A DNA stretch of 64,000 nucleotides from Nocardia aurantia (GTDB lineage: Bacteria; Actinomycetota; Actinomycetes; Mycobacteriales; Mycobacteriaceae): contig NZ_WEGI01000001.1 in assembly GCF_009604425.1 (NCBI RefSeq), forward strand, positions 620,001 through 684,000. Direction: 5' to 3'. The translations under genes were made by a program, and so were the position numbers. Positions 17,512 through 26,047 of this stretch are shown here, one piece after another. Under the pieces are notes generated by a model, which was not told the origin of the DNA, made no database searches, and was given only the letters and a program-made list of their open reading frames with translations. The first letter of the stretch is position 1, and every line of letters begins with the position of its first letter.

Positions 17512-19137
17512 TCACGGGTTCCCGGTCGCGCCGCCGGGGGGTGAATCCTGGCTCGGACCACCGGTGTTCGGCGGCGGTCCGGAAGGTGGTGCGGTTCCGG
17601 GTGCGGGCGGTGCGTTTCCCGGACCCGGCGGGCCGCCCGGTCCGGGTGCGGCAGCCGCCGGCGGCGCGGCGGGTGCGGCCGCGGCGGGCGCCGCCGGTCG
17701 CGGCCCCGCCGGGTCGGCCGGGGCGTCCGCCCGGCCGGAACCGAGGGTGTCGTGGGCGACCAGGGCGGCCTGCCGGTCCAGCATCGGCCCGGCGGGCAAC
17801 TGGTTCAGGATCTGCCAGGGCGCGAGTTTCGGCTGGGACAGGCCCAGCACTCCCGCGGTGTTGGCGTCGGGAATGCCGAAACGCACCCCGGTGTCGGTGA
17901 CGTAGAACATCGTGTCGCGCCGCGTGCTGTCCGGCTCGATCCCGATCACCTGCACGAATTCGCCTGTAGCGGGCGGGATGTAGGCGGCGTCGGCGCGCTG
18001 CCCGTTCCCGCCGTCGACCAGCGTGACCGCGTGCGTGCCCTCGGCCAGCGGCACCTGCTTGCCGACCAGCAGCCCCAGCCGGGCGACCGGATCACGCCGC
18101 CCGCGGGCCCAGGTGACACAGGCCACGGGCTGGTCGTCGGCGGTCACGACGTGCGGCTGCTCGGTCGGGAACTGGTCCAGCGGAACGGAATTCAATACCG
18201 GGACGCCGCTGAGCGCGTCCGGCGGCACCGACGCGATCTCGGTCAGCCCCATCGAGCTCACCGAGCGCATGACCTCCGCGGCGAACGGCGACAGTTTCTG
18301 CACGCCGTTGGGGAGCACGAGGTACAGCTTGCTGGCGTTGAAGCTGTCCACCCGGATCACCGAGCCGACCATGAGCTTTCCCCAGCGCACCATGCCCTGG
18401 GTGCCGGGACCCGGGAGCGCCGGCACGGCCAGATCCGGCACCGCGACGGTCGCGTTCAGCACGCCGTCACCGACCGGCCGCGCGCGCATGCCACGCACGC
18501 CCAGCGCCTCCACGATCGCGGTGTTGCCCATGTCCACCCGCGCGTGCTTGCCCTCGTAGATCAGGTAGTTCACGCCGTTGCGGGTCACCAGCAACGCCTC
18601 GTCGGGCGCGGCCGCGCGCACCGCGGGCCCGAGCCGCGGCGGCCCGGCCACGACCGTGGTCTTCAGGCCGCCGGAGACGTCGTCACAGAGCGTCCAGGCG
18701 GACAGATCGTGGTCGGCGGTGCCGGGCAGCGCCGCGGGCACGCCCGGGACGCCCAGCAGCGGCCCGCGCGGCATGGCGGCCAGCTTCGAGTCCTTGACCG
18801 AGGTCGGCGATTCGGCGCTACCGGTGATCAACCGTGCCGACGCGAGATTCAGTACGGGGTGCAGGGTTTGGTCGACGACGGCGTAGAGCGCGCCGGACTC
18901 GGACCCCATCACGATCTTCGACTGCCCGACCTGTCCCTGCGGCCGGATGAACGACAGGATCGCGCAACCGGCCGTGAACAGTACGGCGAGCACGAGACCC
19001 GTTATCAGGGAACGGTATTGGATCCGCATCGGGTCGTGCAGCATCCGCACGTCGCGCCGCACCATCGCATGTTCGAAGCGCTGCAATAAGAATCGATAAC
19101 CATTGACCTGCGCTCGGGTGGTCAACTGTGCCGGCAC
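17512..19137 (-). CDS. eccB: EccB, membrane/periplasmic component of the type VII secretion system
   Basis: 541 aa from the GTG at 19137, which lies 6-7 nt behind GGAGGAG; an upstream in-frame start at 19170 has no such site. The start PAQLTTRAQVNGYRFLLQRF is the canonical EccB N-terminus. One membrane helix follows (SLITGLVLAVLFTAGCAI, about residues 42-63). The large periplasmic domain has the usual repeats (GALYAVVDQTLHPVLNLASA). A roughly 70-residue Pro/Ala/Gly tail ends the protein. EccB links the core complex to the periplasm. It is divergent from eccE, with 96 bp between the starts. Confidence 0.96.
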   Translation of the reverse strand: MPAQLTTRAQVNGYRFLLQRFEHAMVRRDVRMLHDPMRIQYRSLITGLVLAVLFTAGCAILSFIRPQGQVGQSKIVMGSESGALYAVVDQTLHPVLNLASARLITGSAESPTSVKDSKLAAMPRGPLLGVPGVPAALPGTADHDLSAWTLCDDVSGGLKTTVVAGPPRLGPAVRAAAPDEALLVTRNGVNYLIYEGKHARVDMGNTAIVEALGVRGMRARPVGDGVLNATVAVPDLAVPALPGPGTQGMVRWGKLMVGSVIRVDSFNASKLYLVLPNGVQKLSPFAAEVMRSVSSMGLTEIASVPPDALSGVPVLNSVPLDQFPTEQPHVVTADDQPVACVTWARGRRDPVARLGLLVGKQVPLAEGTHAVTLVDGGNGQRADAAYIPPATGEFVQVIGIEPDSTRRDTMFYVTDTGVRFGIPDANTAGVLGLSQPKLAPWQILNQLPAGPMLDRQAALVAHDTLGSGRADAPADPAGPRPAAPAAAAPAAPPAAAAPGPGGPPGPGNAPPAPGTAPPSGPPPNTGGPSQDSPPGGATGNP

Positions 19138-19163
19138 TGCAAACTCCTCCACCGAACCCAAGA

Positions 19164-19186
19164 CACACAAATGTGGCAGCTGTGTG
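19164..19186. promoter_or_regulatory. CACACA/TGTGTG inverted repeat in the eccB/eccE divergent promoter
   Basis: CACACA at 19164-19169 and TGTGTG at 19181-19186 form a 6-bp inverted repeat with an 11-nt spacer, in the 96-bp gap between the two starts. It is a possible operator; evidence is by position and symmetry only. Confidence 0.35.
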
Positions 19187-19233
19187 AGAGGCTACCGTAA
19201 TGCGGGAGTGAGTGCCGATGGGAGATATACCGA

Positions 19234-20925
19234 ATGGTTGACCAGTTGACATCCGGTGATCGCAGTGTTTTTCATCGGCTGCCGCTGTCCGTGCTGCTGC
19301 CCGCCGCCGCGGCGGGAACTACGGTGGGCACCATCATGATTGCCGCGCATGTCATGCTCCCGGCGGCGATCGCGACCGGCGTCGCGGTGATGCTGCTCGG
19401 AACGGTCCGTTTCCGCGGGAGAAATATCTGGCGAATTGTGGGAATGCGCTGCGCACTGCGGTGGCGGAAAATGCGCGGGAATGCTAGGGCGGCAACTTCC
19501 GAGCCATTCGATGTTCCGGTTCCCGAGGCCACCGGCGCGGTTTACGGAATGCGCTGGGACGGTGGCGCGCTGGTCACCGTCCTGCAGGTGGAGCCGCCCG
19601 GGGTGGCGGCGACGTTGCTGGCGCCCACCGAGATCCGCACACCCGACGAGGTGCCCCTGGCCGAGGTGGCACAGTGCCTGTCCCAGTTCGATATTCGGCT
19701 CGCCGCCGTCGACGTGATCGCGCTGGGGGTGCGCTCGCGCGGCACCCACGACGCGATCCGGATGTACGAGCGGATGCTCGGGCCGCTGCCCGCCATCGCC
19801 ACCCGGACCGTATGGCTGGCACTGCGTTTCGACCCGCTGGACAACGCGGAGGCCATCGGCAACCGCGGCGGCGGGACCGAGGGCACCGTGCGCACCGCCC
19901 TCGTCGCCACCCGCCGGGTGGCGAATCGCCTGGCGCGGCACGGTGTCCGGTCCCGGGTACTGACCGCGGCCGAGATCAGCGAGGCGGACGCCGCCGCGTT
20001 GTACGGCGGCGCGCCCGAGCAGTGGCGTGAGGAGTGGGATTCGCTGCGCGGCACCGATATCGAGATGACCGGTTACGCGGTCCGGCCGGATCGGCTGAAT
20101 TCCGAAGTGCTGGCCGGTATCTGGGCGGTGCCAGGCCTGTCGACCATGGTGCGGCTGCGGGTCGCCCCGGCCGCCGCGCGGCCCGGCGTCCGGCAGCCGG
20201 ACAAGCGATTCGCGGTCACCGCGCTGGTCCGCCACGACACCCTGGGCGCCGATTCCGGCGCCGCCCGCAAGGCGCTGACGGCACTGGGCCTGCGGCCGCT
20301 CACCGGCGTGCAGCGACAGGTGCTGCTGGGCGGTGAGCAGCATCCGGACGCGGCCCACGGCTCCGCCACGACGCTGCGCCGGCTGGCCGTGCCGGCCGGC
20401 GGCTGCGGTCAGGTGATCGGCGCCACCGCGGACGGTTTCGGCGTCGCCGTGCCGGTGTTCGGGCCGAAGGTGCGGCGGGTGGAGGTGGTCGGCAGTCTGC
20501 GGCTGGCCCAGCAGACGACGTTGCGCGCCACCGCGATCGGCGCCCGGGTGATCGTGCACAGCAACCGGCCGGAGGCATGGGAGCACATGGTCGGCCTGGT
20601 CGGTGTGCCCGAGGCGCTGTCGGTGTCCTCACCCGGCGGCGGCGCGCAGCACACGGCCGCGGCGACCCTGATCGTCTACGACGGCGTCGCGTCCGCGGGC
20701 CAGGTCTCCGAGGCGACCGTGATGCACGTGCGCGAGCCCGGCGAGCTGACCGCGGTGATCCTCGGCGCGGACGTGATTCTCGTCGAATCCGAGGACGATC
20801 CGGACGAGGTGCACGTCCGCACCGGATCCGGCGAGTGGACGGTCCGGGTGGTGTCGATTCCGGACGAACTGCGCTACCTCGGTGGCGCGGATCCGGCCGC
20901 CGAGCGGCCGATGCAGACCGTCTGA
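19234..20925 (+). CDS. eccE: EccE, membrane component of the type VII secretion system
   Basis: 563 aa, starting with ATG behind GGGAGATATACCGA. Two membrane helices lie near the start (VLLPAAAAGTTVGTIMIAAHV and AAIATGVAVMLLGTV). Then come the RFRGRNIW segment and a large cytosolic alpha/beta domain, as in EccE proteins. The length and the two-helix layout fit the family. EccE sits at the edge of the ESX membrane complex and stabilises it. It is convergent with the esx genes; a strong hairpin lies between them. Confidence 0.93.
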   Translation: MVDQLTSGDRSVFHRLPLSVLLPAAAAGTTVGTIMIAAHVMLPAAIATGVAVMLLGTVRFRGRNIWRIVGMRCALRWRKMRGNARAATSEPFDVPVPEATGAVYGMRWDGGALVTVLQVEPPGVAATLLAPTEIRTPDEVPLAEVAQCLSQFDIRLAAVDVIALGVRSRGTHDAIRMYERMLGPLPAIATRTVWLALRFDPLDNAEAIGNRGGGTEGTVRTALVATRRVANRLARHGVRSRVLTAAEISEADAAALYGGAPEQWREEWDSLRGTDIEMTGYAVRPDRLNSEVLAGIWAVPGLSTMVRLRVAPAAARPGVRQPDKRFAVTALVRHDTLGADSGAARKALTALGLRPLTGVQRQVLLGGEQHPDAAHGSATTLRRLAVPAGGCGQVIGATADGFGVAVPVFGPKVRRVEVVGSLRLAQQTTLRATAIGARVIVHSNRPEAWEHMVGLVGVPEALSVSSPGGGAQHTAAATLIVYDGVASAGQVSEATVMHVREPGELTAVILGADVILVESEDDPDEVHVRTGSGEWTVRVVSIPDELRYLGGADPAAERPMQTV

Positions 20926-20939
20926 GCCGCGGAACGACA

Positions 20940-20983
20940 CCGCACCCGGCCCGGCGTGCGGTGACGGCGGGAACCGGGTGCGG
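20940..20983. terminator. bidirectional terminator hairpin between eccE and the esx pair
   Basis: A 10-bp perfect GC-rich stem (CCGCACCCGG at 20940-20949, CCGGGTGCGG at 20974-20983) with a 24-nt loop lies in the 85-bp gap between two convergent genes. Confidence 0.55.
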
Positions 20984-21010
20984 CGGCGGGGAACGTCGCG
21001 GCTGTGGGTG

Positions 21011-21340
21011 TTACTCGTACTGCGAGAAGGAGTTCGAGACACCACGGTCGGCGGCCTGAGCGTTGGCCAGGGCGGTGCGCACCGCGTCGGACAGCGCCTG
21101 GATCATGCCGAGGGCGGTCTCCGTGCTGGTGTCGCCCTCCGCGCCGAACTGCCGGTCCCACTTGCCCACCGAGATCTGGAACGCGGACAGACCGGAGTTG
21201 CCCTGCCAGGCGGCCTCCAGCTTCTTGGCGGCGCCGTGGAAGTTGTCGGACTCGGCCGACAGGTCCTTCTTGAACTGGCCGAGCAGGTCGGCGAGTTCGG
21301 TCAGGACCGCTTCTTCGTACTTCATGTATTGGCTGGTCAT
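21011..21340 (-). CDS. WXG100 protein, EsxA-like
   Basis: 109 aa. Two helices are joined by the AWQGNSG turn (Trp45-Gly47), the WXG100 signature. WXG100 proteins are exported as heterodimers with their neighbour. The adjacent gene at 21381-21719 is the obvious partner, 40 bp upstream. No YxxxD/E signal is seen near its end, consistent with the partner supplying the signal. It is the last gene of the long minus-strand array, placed directly before the terminator shared with eccE. Confidence 0.93.
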   Translation of the reverse strand: MTSQYMKYEEAVLTELADLLGQFKKDLSAESDNFHGAAKKLEAAWQGNSGLSAFQISVGKWDRQFGAEGDTSTETALGMIQALSDAVRTALANAQAADRGVSNSFSQYE

Positions 21341-21380
21341 GGCAGTCTCCCGAGAAAGGTCGAATGGAGGTGGCGGTCGA

Positions 21381-21719
21381 TTAGGAGGACAGCGAGGTGT
21401 AGGCCGAACCCGAGTCGGTCTCGAGCTTGGTGAAGGTCTGGGTGTTGTCGCCTTCCAGACCGGTGTAGCTCTTGTTGCCGTGGCCGACTTCCTGGGTGAT
21501 CTCGTCCAGGATGGTGTTCAGCTTCTTGGCCTCGTCGTCCCAGTTGGTGGCGGCCTTGGCGCACGCCGCGAAGGCGTCGCCCTGCCAGCCGCGCTTGGCG
21601 TCGTCGACGGCCTGGGTGATCTTCGCGATCTTCGCGCGCAGGGCGTCGACGGCGTTACCCATCTCGGTCTGCGCATTATTCGCACTTACGTCATAACTGA
21701 TCTGGCTTGCATCGGCCAT
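21381..21719 (-). CDS. WXG100 protein, EsxB-like, with export signal
   Basis: 112 aa. It has the helix-turn-helix layout with GWQGDA at Trp45. After the second helix YTGLE (Tyr85-Glu89) fits the YxxxD/E C-terminal signal recognised by the EccC ATPase. It is therefore the signal-bearing subunit of the Esx pair. It lies 63 bp downstream of the espG gene in the same array. Confidence 0.93.
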   Translation of the reverse strand: MADASQISYDVSANNAQTEMGNAVDALRAKIAKITQAVDDAKRGWQGDAFAACAKAATNWDDEAKKLNTILDEITQEVGHGNKSYTGLEGDNTQTFTKLETDSGSAYTSLSS

Positions 21720-21782
21720 TGCGGCTACCTTCTCTCGGATCCGGTGCTGACATTCGGAATTCGAATGCCCCAGCAGGTCGTG

Positions 21783-22562
21783 CTAGGGCATCCACCTGCC
21801 TTCCGGCAACGATTCGACGAGCGAGGCGATCACCTGCGCGAGTCGACCGTCGGTGCCGGGGGCGAGCGTGGTCCAGGGGCGGCCGTCGGCGGTGACGCTG
21901 CCGCCGCCGATGATGCGCCCGGAGGCGGTGTCGTAGACGGCCGCCGCGGCCGCCGAGCGGACGGCCAGGCCGTCGTGATGGCTGTAGCAGACGAGCTCGG
22001 TGGTCGAAACTCGCTCGCGCAGAGCCAGTCCCAGGGTGACGGCATCCGCCTCCGGCATGCCCAGCCCGTACACGGCCTCCGTCACCTCGGCGGAGTCGAG
22101 CCGGTCCCGCAGTTCCTCGGTCGGCGCGCTGAACGGCGGAACATCGGCGGGCGCAACGGATCCGAGCACGGACAGCAGCGGCCGGGCCAGCGTGGCCGGG
22201 TCGTCGCCGGCCCAGACGGTCGAGACCTCCAGGTCGTCACCGGTGCGGACGGCCACCCCGTGCTCCAGCCCACGGCGGGCGAGGCAGAAGCGGATCAGGC
22301 TGTCCCCGCGCTTGATTCGCGCGACCAGCTGTCGTTCCGGCCGGGCCAGTACGAACAGCGCGGCGGTCAGTTCGTCGTCGCGCACCTCGCCCTCGCGGTC
22401 CAGGATGCCCCGGCCGGACAGGTCGGCGACGGCCGCGGCCCGGGCGGCGACGAGGTCGGCGTGCGCGGTGTGCCGGGAGCGCACACCCAGCACGGTCGGG
22501 AACGTCTGGACGCCGAGTGCGGCGGCGACGGCCAGCATGCCGTCGGTGGTGAGGGTCGCCAT
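21783..22562 (-). CDS. espG: EspG, chaperone for PE/PPE-type substrates
   Basis: 259 aa. Its start (LTTDGMLAVAAALGVQTFPTVL) and middle (RIKRGDSLIRFCLARRG, then the DGLAVRSA region) fit the EspG fold, and it ends WMP after an LVESLPEG helix, like mycobacterial EspG. EspG binds the tip of PPE partners and keeps them soluble until EccA and EccC engage. The ATG shares one base with the stop of the PPE gene (TGATG), so chaperone and substrate are translationally coupled. Of the three EspG-like genes here this is the one closest to mycobacterial EspG. Confidence 0.88.
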   Translation of the reverse strand: MATLTTDGMLAVAAALGVQTFPTVLGVRSRHTAHADLVAARAAAVADLSGRGILDREGEVRDDELTAALFVLARPERQLVARIKRGDSLIRFCLARRGLEHGVAVRTGDDLEVSTVWAGDDPATLARPLLSVLGSVAPADVPPFSAPTEELRDRLDSAEVTEAVYGLGMPEADAVTLGLALRERVSTTELVCYSHHDGLAVRSAAAAAVYDTASGRIIGGGSVTADGRPWTTLAPGTDGRLAQVIASLVESLPEGRWMP

Positions 22563-23602
22563 CAGGCCCCCTCGCCGGAGCTCGCGACCTGACTCGCGGT
22601 GCCGCCGAGAACGGCTGGGGCGGTGGCGAATCCGGCGTTCACCAGGATCGTCTCGCCGCTGTCGTCGGCCTCGGCGGAGTCGGCCCGGACCACCGAGGTG
22701 TCGGCGGGCGGCGCGACGGCGGCGGCCGGCGCCATGACCGGCGGCGGCGCGGTCATCGGCTGCGGCTGCACGGCCACCTGCGGGGTGGCGGCCGCGGGCG
22801 CGGTGGGCAGGGCGCCCGGCACGGCCAGTGGCCGCATCGCCAGCGCCTCGCTACCGACCGGCACCGTCGGGACCGGGGCCGAGGGCTGCAACGCCGAGAG
22901 GTCGATATGCGGCAGATCGGGTATCGCGGGCTGCCGCTGGAGCTGTTCCGGGCCCGCGACGCCGTCGGTCGGGGCCGAGCCGCCGGACCCGGCTCCGTCG
23001 CCGCCACCGTCGCCGCCGGGCTGTTCGGCGAGGAAGGCCGCGCCGTCGGACACCTCCGGCGCCGGCTCCTGCTGCCAGGGCCGGGCCAGATGTTCACTGG
23101 CCTCCTCGTACGCCTGCATGACGCGGACCGCCTGCTGCCGGACGGCGTCGAGTTGTTCCTCGGCGGCGTCCAGCAACCCGGCCAGGGGCGGGCCGAGCAG
23201 GCTGCCGCGCACCAGATCCTCGGCCGCGCGGACCGCCTCGGTGATCTCCACGATGTGCGGGAGGGTGTTGCGGGCGACCTCGTACGCGGCCGCCTGCCGG
23301 GCCGCGATCGCGGCGTTGGACCGGGCGGCGGCGGCGATCTTGTCCAGCCAATCCGACAGCACCGCAAGCTGATTCAGCCCGTCCTCGCTGGACGAGGAAC
23401 CCCAGGCGTCGCCCATGACCGAGAGGATCGCGCGATACTCCGTGGCGGCCTCGCCCAACCCGACCGCGAGTGCGGCGTAGGCGAGGCCGGCCTCGACCGT
23501 CGGGATTCCGCCGGGGCCCGTGGTCAGTTCACGGGCCAGCTGCTCGGGCGGGACGGCGTCCCACACCGTGCCGGTGAAGCCGGTCTGGGGTGGTTCCACC
23601 AT
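22562..23602 (-). CDS. PPE family protein
   Basis: 346 aa. The start is MVEPPQTGFTGTVWDAVPPE. The N-terminal about 180 residues are long helices with AWGSSSSEDGLNQLAVLSDWL, the place where PPE proteins carry the Trp-containing turn. The C-terminal half is Pro/Ala-rich and acidic at the end. GAGGAG precedes the start. It is exported through ESX, normally with a PE/EspC-like partner; the 101-aa protein just upstream at 23639-23944 fits that role. EspG is encoded immediately downstream with a one-base overlap. Confidence 0.85.
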   Translation of the reverse strand: MVEPPQTGFTGTVWDAVPPEQLARELTTGPGGIPTVEAGLAYAALAVGLGEAATEYRAILSVMGDAWGSSSSEDGLNQLAVLSDWLDKIAAAARSNAAIAARQAAAYEVARNTLPHIVEITEAVRAAEDLVRGSLLGPPLAGLLDAAEEQLDAVRQQAVRVMQAYEEASEHLARPWQQEPAPEVSDGAAFLAEQPGGDGGGDGAGSGGSAPTDGVAGPEQLQRQPAIPDLPHIDLSALQPSAPVPTVPVGSEALAMRPLAVPGALPTAPAAATPQVAVQPQPMTAPPPVMAPAAAVAPPADTSVVRADSAEADDSGETILVNAGFATAPAVLGGTASQVASSGEGA

Positions 23603-23638
23603 GGTCTCCTCGGTCCTGTGGGTCTTGCCCGGCAGTGG

Positions 23639-23944
23639 TCAGGACAAGCCGCGGAACACGTCGACGGCGTCGGAATCGGTGTCGCCGAACGAGTCCGAGT
23701 GCGCGCGCATGTTGGCGGCGATCTTGCGCAGTTCCCGCACGCCGCTGAGATACGAGTCGCGGAACGAGCCGCCGACCTCGTCGAGGGTGTCGCCGGTCCG
23801 CGCCGACACCGGGTCGATGGCGGCGGGCGCGGGGCCGAGCGAGTGGCCGGCGTTGGCGAGGCCGGCCTCCAGCTCGTCGGCGAGGGCGTCCAGACGCCCG
23901 GCGGCCTGCTTGGCCAGCTCGTGGTCGAAGGCGATCTTGCTCAT
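23639..23944 (-). CDS. small ESX-associated helical protein (EspC/PE-like)
   Basis: 101 aa, all helical: DHELAKQAAGRLDALADEL, then a Pro/Ala turn, then SFRDSYLSGVRELRKIA. The size and helix-turn-helix pattern fit EspC/PE-type partners, although no YxxxD/E motif is apparent at the end. It lies directly upstream of the PPE gene in the same operon and probably pairs with it. The exact subfamily is not certain. Confidence 0.7.
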   Translation of the reverse strand: MSKIAFDHELAKQAAGRLDALADELEAGLANAGHSLGPAPAAIDPVSARTGDTLDEVGGSFRDSYLSGVRELRKIAANMRAHSDSFGDTDSDAVDVFRGLS

Positions 23945-23995
23945 GGCGTTCTCCTTGCCGGGGTACTGCGTAATCGGGTCGTCACGGTCGTCGGA

Positions 23996-25291
23996 TCACA
24001 GGCTGAACGGGCTGTCGGGGTTGTCGGCGGCGGTGGTCACCGCGCCGATGACGGGGGCCGCGGCCTCGTCGGCATCGTCGCCGACCAGTTCGTCGCCGTG
24101 CCGGGCGTTCACCAGGCCGTCGGCGGTGCTGTGCGCCGCGCCGGCCCGGTTGGCGGCGGCCATCGCGGCACCACCGCCGGGGACGAACGGCGGCAGCGCC
24201 TCCTCCGTCACCGTCTCGCCGGGGGGCGGGCCGCCGGCGCCGAGCGGTGCGACGGCCGCGGTCTCCACGACGGTCTCCTCCTGGTAGGCAGCCAGCGGCG
24301 CGGGTGCGGCCGCGGCGCCGAATCCGCTGCGGGCCAGACCCGCGGCGGCCAGTGCGGACGCGGCGGTGCCTGCGAGCGCTCCGGATACGGCGGCCCCCAG
24401 CGCACCGGTGGCGGGTGCCGGGGCGGTGGCGGCGGTGGCCGGGGCGGCCACGGCACCCGCGATGGGCGACTTCGACACCGTCGTGCCCACCTGCTGCGCG
24501 GCCGAGATCAGCGGCTGCACGAACTGCTGCACCTGCTGTACCTCCGAGAGCAGTTGCTGCAGTGCGGATTGCGAGCCGGTCGCGGAGGATCCGTTGACGG
24601 TCACCGACGAACCGGCCTGCGACATGGTCGTGGAGTGCGCGGCCAGCTGCGCCTTGGTGCGGGCGGCGATCGCGCTCGCCTCCGTGCCGGACTCCAGCGC
24701 CGCGGCCAGCAGCGCCGCCTGTCCGGCCGGCGTGATCAGGGCCGGGCCGAGAGCCAGTGTGGTGGCGAGGAATCGGGCCGCCACCGCGGCCATCTCGGCG
24801 GCGCCGTCGGCGACGGTCAGCGAGGCGGCGCCGAGGACCGAATGGATCTGCCCGGCCTGGGTGGAGACCGCGGCCGAGCTGGCCTGGGTGGCCAGTCCGG
24901 CCGAGGTGGCCGCCTGGGTGCCCGAACCCTCCATCGACTGCAACAGCGACAGGCCCTGCTGGGCCCACTGCGCGACCGTGCTCAGGGTCTGAACGACGTT
25001 CTGCAGCAGCGACTGTGGATTGAAGGCGCCGTCGGCGCCGAGTTGGCCCGAGCCGAACCCGCTGAACAGATCGGTGATCGGCTTGACCAGCGCCCCGGGA
25101 TCCAGCGGCGGCAGTGGAGGCAGCGCCGGAAGCGGTGGCAGAGCTGGCAACTGCGGCAATTCGGGCAATCCCATGGTCGCCAGGATCTGCTGAACGGGCT
25201 GGCCCAGCAGGGGCGCGGCCGGAGTGTTCTGCAGAGCGTCGAGAACCGTGGGATGCAGTGGTGCCGCCAGAGTTTCGGCGGCCTCGGTCAC
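23996..25291 (-). CDS. EspA/EspB-like secreted substrate
   Basis: 431 aa. After a Pro/Leu repeat (LPELPQLPALPPLPALPPL) comes a long Ala/Gln/Ser-rich helical region with AQWAQQGLSLLQSM, then LLSEVQQVQQFVQPLISAA. The rest is Ala/Gly-rich with an acidic end. The GTG start overlaps the stop of the EspC-like gene by 4 nt (GTGA). The EspC-EspA pairing resembles mycobacterial espA-espC, whose products are co-exported. Sequence similarity is weak and the call rests mainly on layout and neighbours. Confidence 0.55.
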   Translation of the reverse strand: MTEAAETLAAPLHPTVLDALQNTPAAPLLGQPVQQILATMGLPELPQLPALPPLPALPPLPPLDPGALVKPITDLFSGFGSGQLGADGAFNPQSLLQNVVQTLSTVAQWAQQGLSLLQSMEGSGTQAATSAGLATQASSAAVSTQAGQIHSVLGAASLTVADGAAEMAAVAARFLATTLALGPALITPAGQAALLAAALESGTEASAIAARTKAQLAAHSTTMSQAGSSVTVNGSSATGSQSALQQLLSEVQQVQQFVQPLISAAQQVGTTVSKSPIAGAVAAPATAATAPAPATGALGAAVSGALAGTAASALAAAGLARSGFGAAAAPAPLAAYQEETVVETAAVAPLGAGGPPPGETVTEEALPPFVPGGGAAMAAANRAGAAHSTADGLVNARHGDELVGDDADEAAAPVIGAVTTAADNPDSPFSL

Positions 25292-25593
25292 AGCGCCGCG
25301 AAACCTTCCGAGCTGTGCGCTTCGGCGTGCTCGTAGGCGGCGGCGGCTCCGTGCGAGGCCTGCGCGGTACCGGCCATCACGTTCGCCAGCTGGGTCACCG
25401 CGGTGAGGTGATTGTTCTGGGCGAGCGCGAAACTGGCGAGGAACTCCTGCCCGATCAGCCCGAAAACCGGCACCGCCGCGGCGATGCTGCTCGCCTGATC
25501 GACGGCGCCCGCGACGGCCACCGTGGCCGCGCTGCCCTGTGCGATATCGCCGTACTGCCGGAATACCTGGGGGTCCACCTTCAGGATGTCCAC
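25288..25593 (-). CDS. EspC-like ESX substrate
   Basis: 101 aa from GTG 25593, 6-7 nt behind GGAGGAG; the adjacent GTG at 25596 is too close to that site. It is helical throughout, starting LKVDPQVFRQYGDIAQ, like EspC proteins (ESX-1 secretion-associated family). It ends with YEHAE at Tyr87-Glu91, a match to the YxxxD/E export signal. It is coupled to the EspA-like gene by a 4-nt overlap, so the two are probably co-exported. Confidence 0.78.
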   Translation of the reverse strand: MDILKVDPQVFRQYGDIAQGSAATVAVAGAVDQASSIAAAVPVFGLIGQEFLASFALAQNNHLTAVTQLANVMAGTAQASHGAAAAYEHAEAHSSEGFAAL

Positions 25594-25686
25594 CACGGCT
25601 CCTCCTAGAGCTTGTTCACGCAATCAGAAAAGCAACGCACCGGTAATGTTAACGTGCCCAGTGGTTTCGGCAACTCCTACGGATGC

Positions 25687-25995
25687 TCATCGCTGAGAGT
25701 TCATCTGCCCGTTAAATTCCTCGATCAACGCTGCGCGCCTGGCCAGTGCCAGTCGTGCTGCCGCGGCTGCGGTATCTGTCACAGTGCGTGCGAACTCCGT
25801 CGGTGACATTTGTGAAATGTATTCCGACAGTTCGAGATCCAGTAAATTCGCGGCGCCGTCCACGGTGACCGTGACGCTGCCGCCCGCGGCGGTGTGCCGG
25901 ATCCGGATGTCCGCGAGATCATCGGAGAGCTGCCGGATGTGACCCAGCCGCGCGTGCGCCGCGGCCTCCAATTGCGCCCACTGCTCACCGATCAT
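25687..25995 (-). CDS. YbaB/EbfC-like protein
   Basis: 102 aa. The ATG at 25995 has AAAGGA 7 nt upstream; an overlapping TTG start is less likely. A helix is followed by a strand pair with GGSVTVTVDGAANLLDLEL, then a helix with ARLALARRAALIEEF. This is the YbaB/EbfC fold, a small nucleoid-associated DNA-binding family. Similar small proteins accompany each large secreted protein in this array (31265-31774, 34477-34836, 34848-35339). A role specific to ESX substrate handling is therefore as plausible as DNA binding. Confidence 0.72.
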   Translation of the reverse strand: MIGEQWAQLEAAAHARLGHIRQLSDDLADIRIRHTAAGGSVTVTVDGAANLLDLELSEYISQMSPTEFARTVTDTAAAAARLALARRAALIEEFNGQMNSQR

Positions 25996-26047
25996 CAACG
26001 CGTCCTTTCATATTCGATTTCACGGCCGCGGGCACCACCGGCGTTCC

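Noticed and set aside
22907..25336. 809-codon plus-strand frame opposite the PPE/EspA-like genes
   Set aside because: Shadow of several well-supported minus-strand genes with tight overlaps; no domains.
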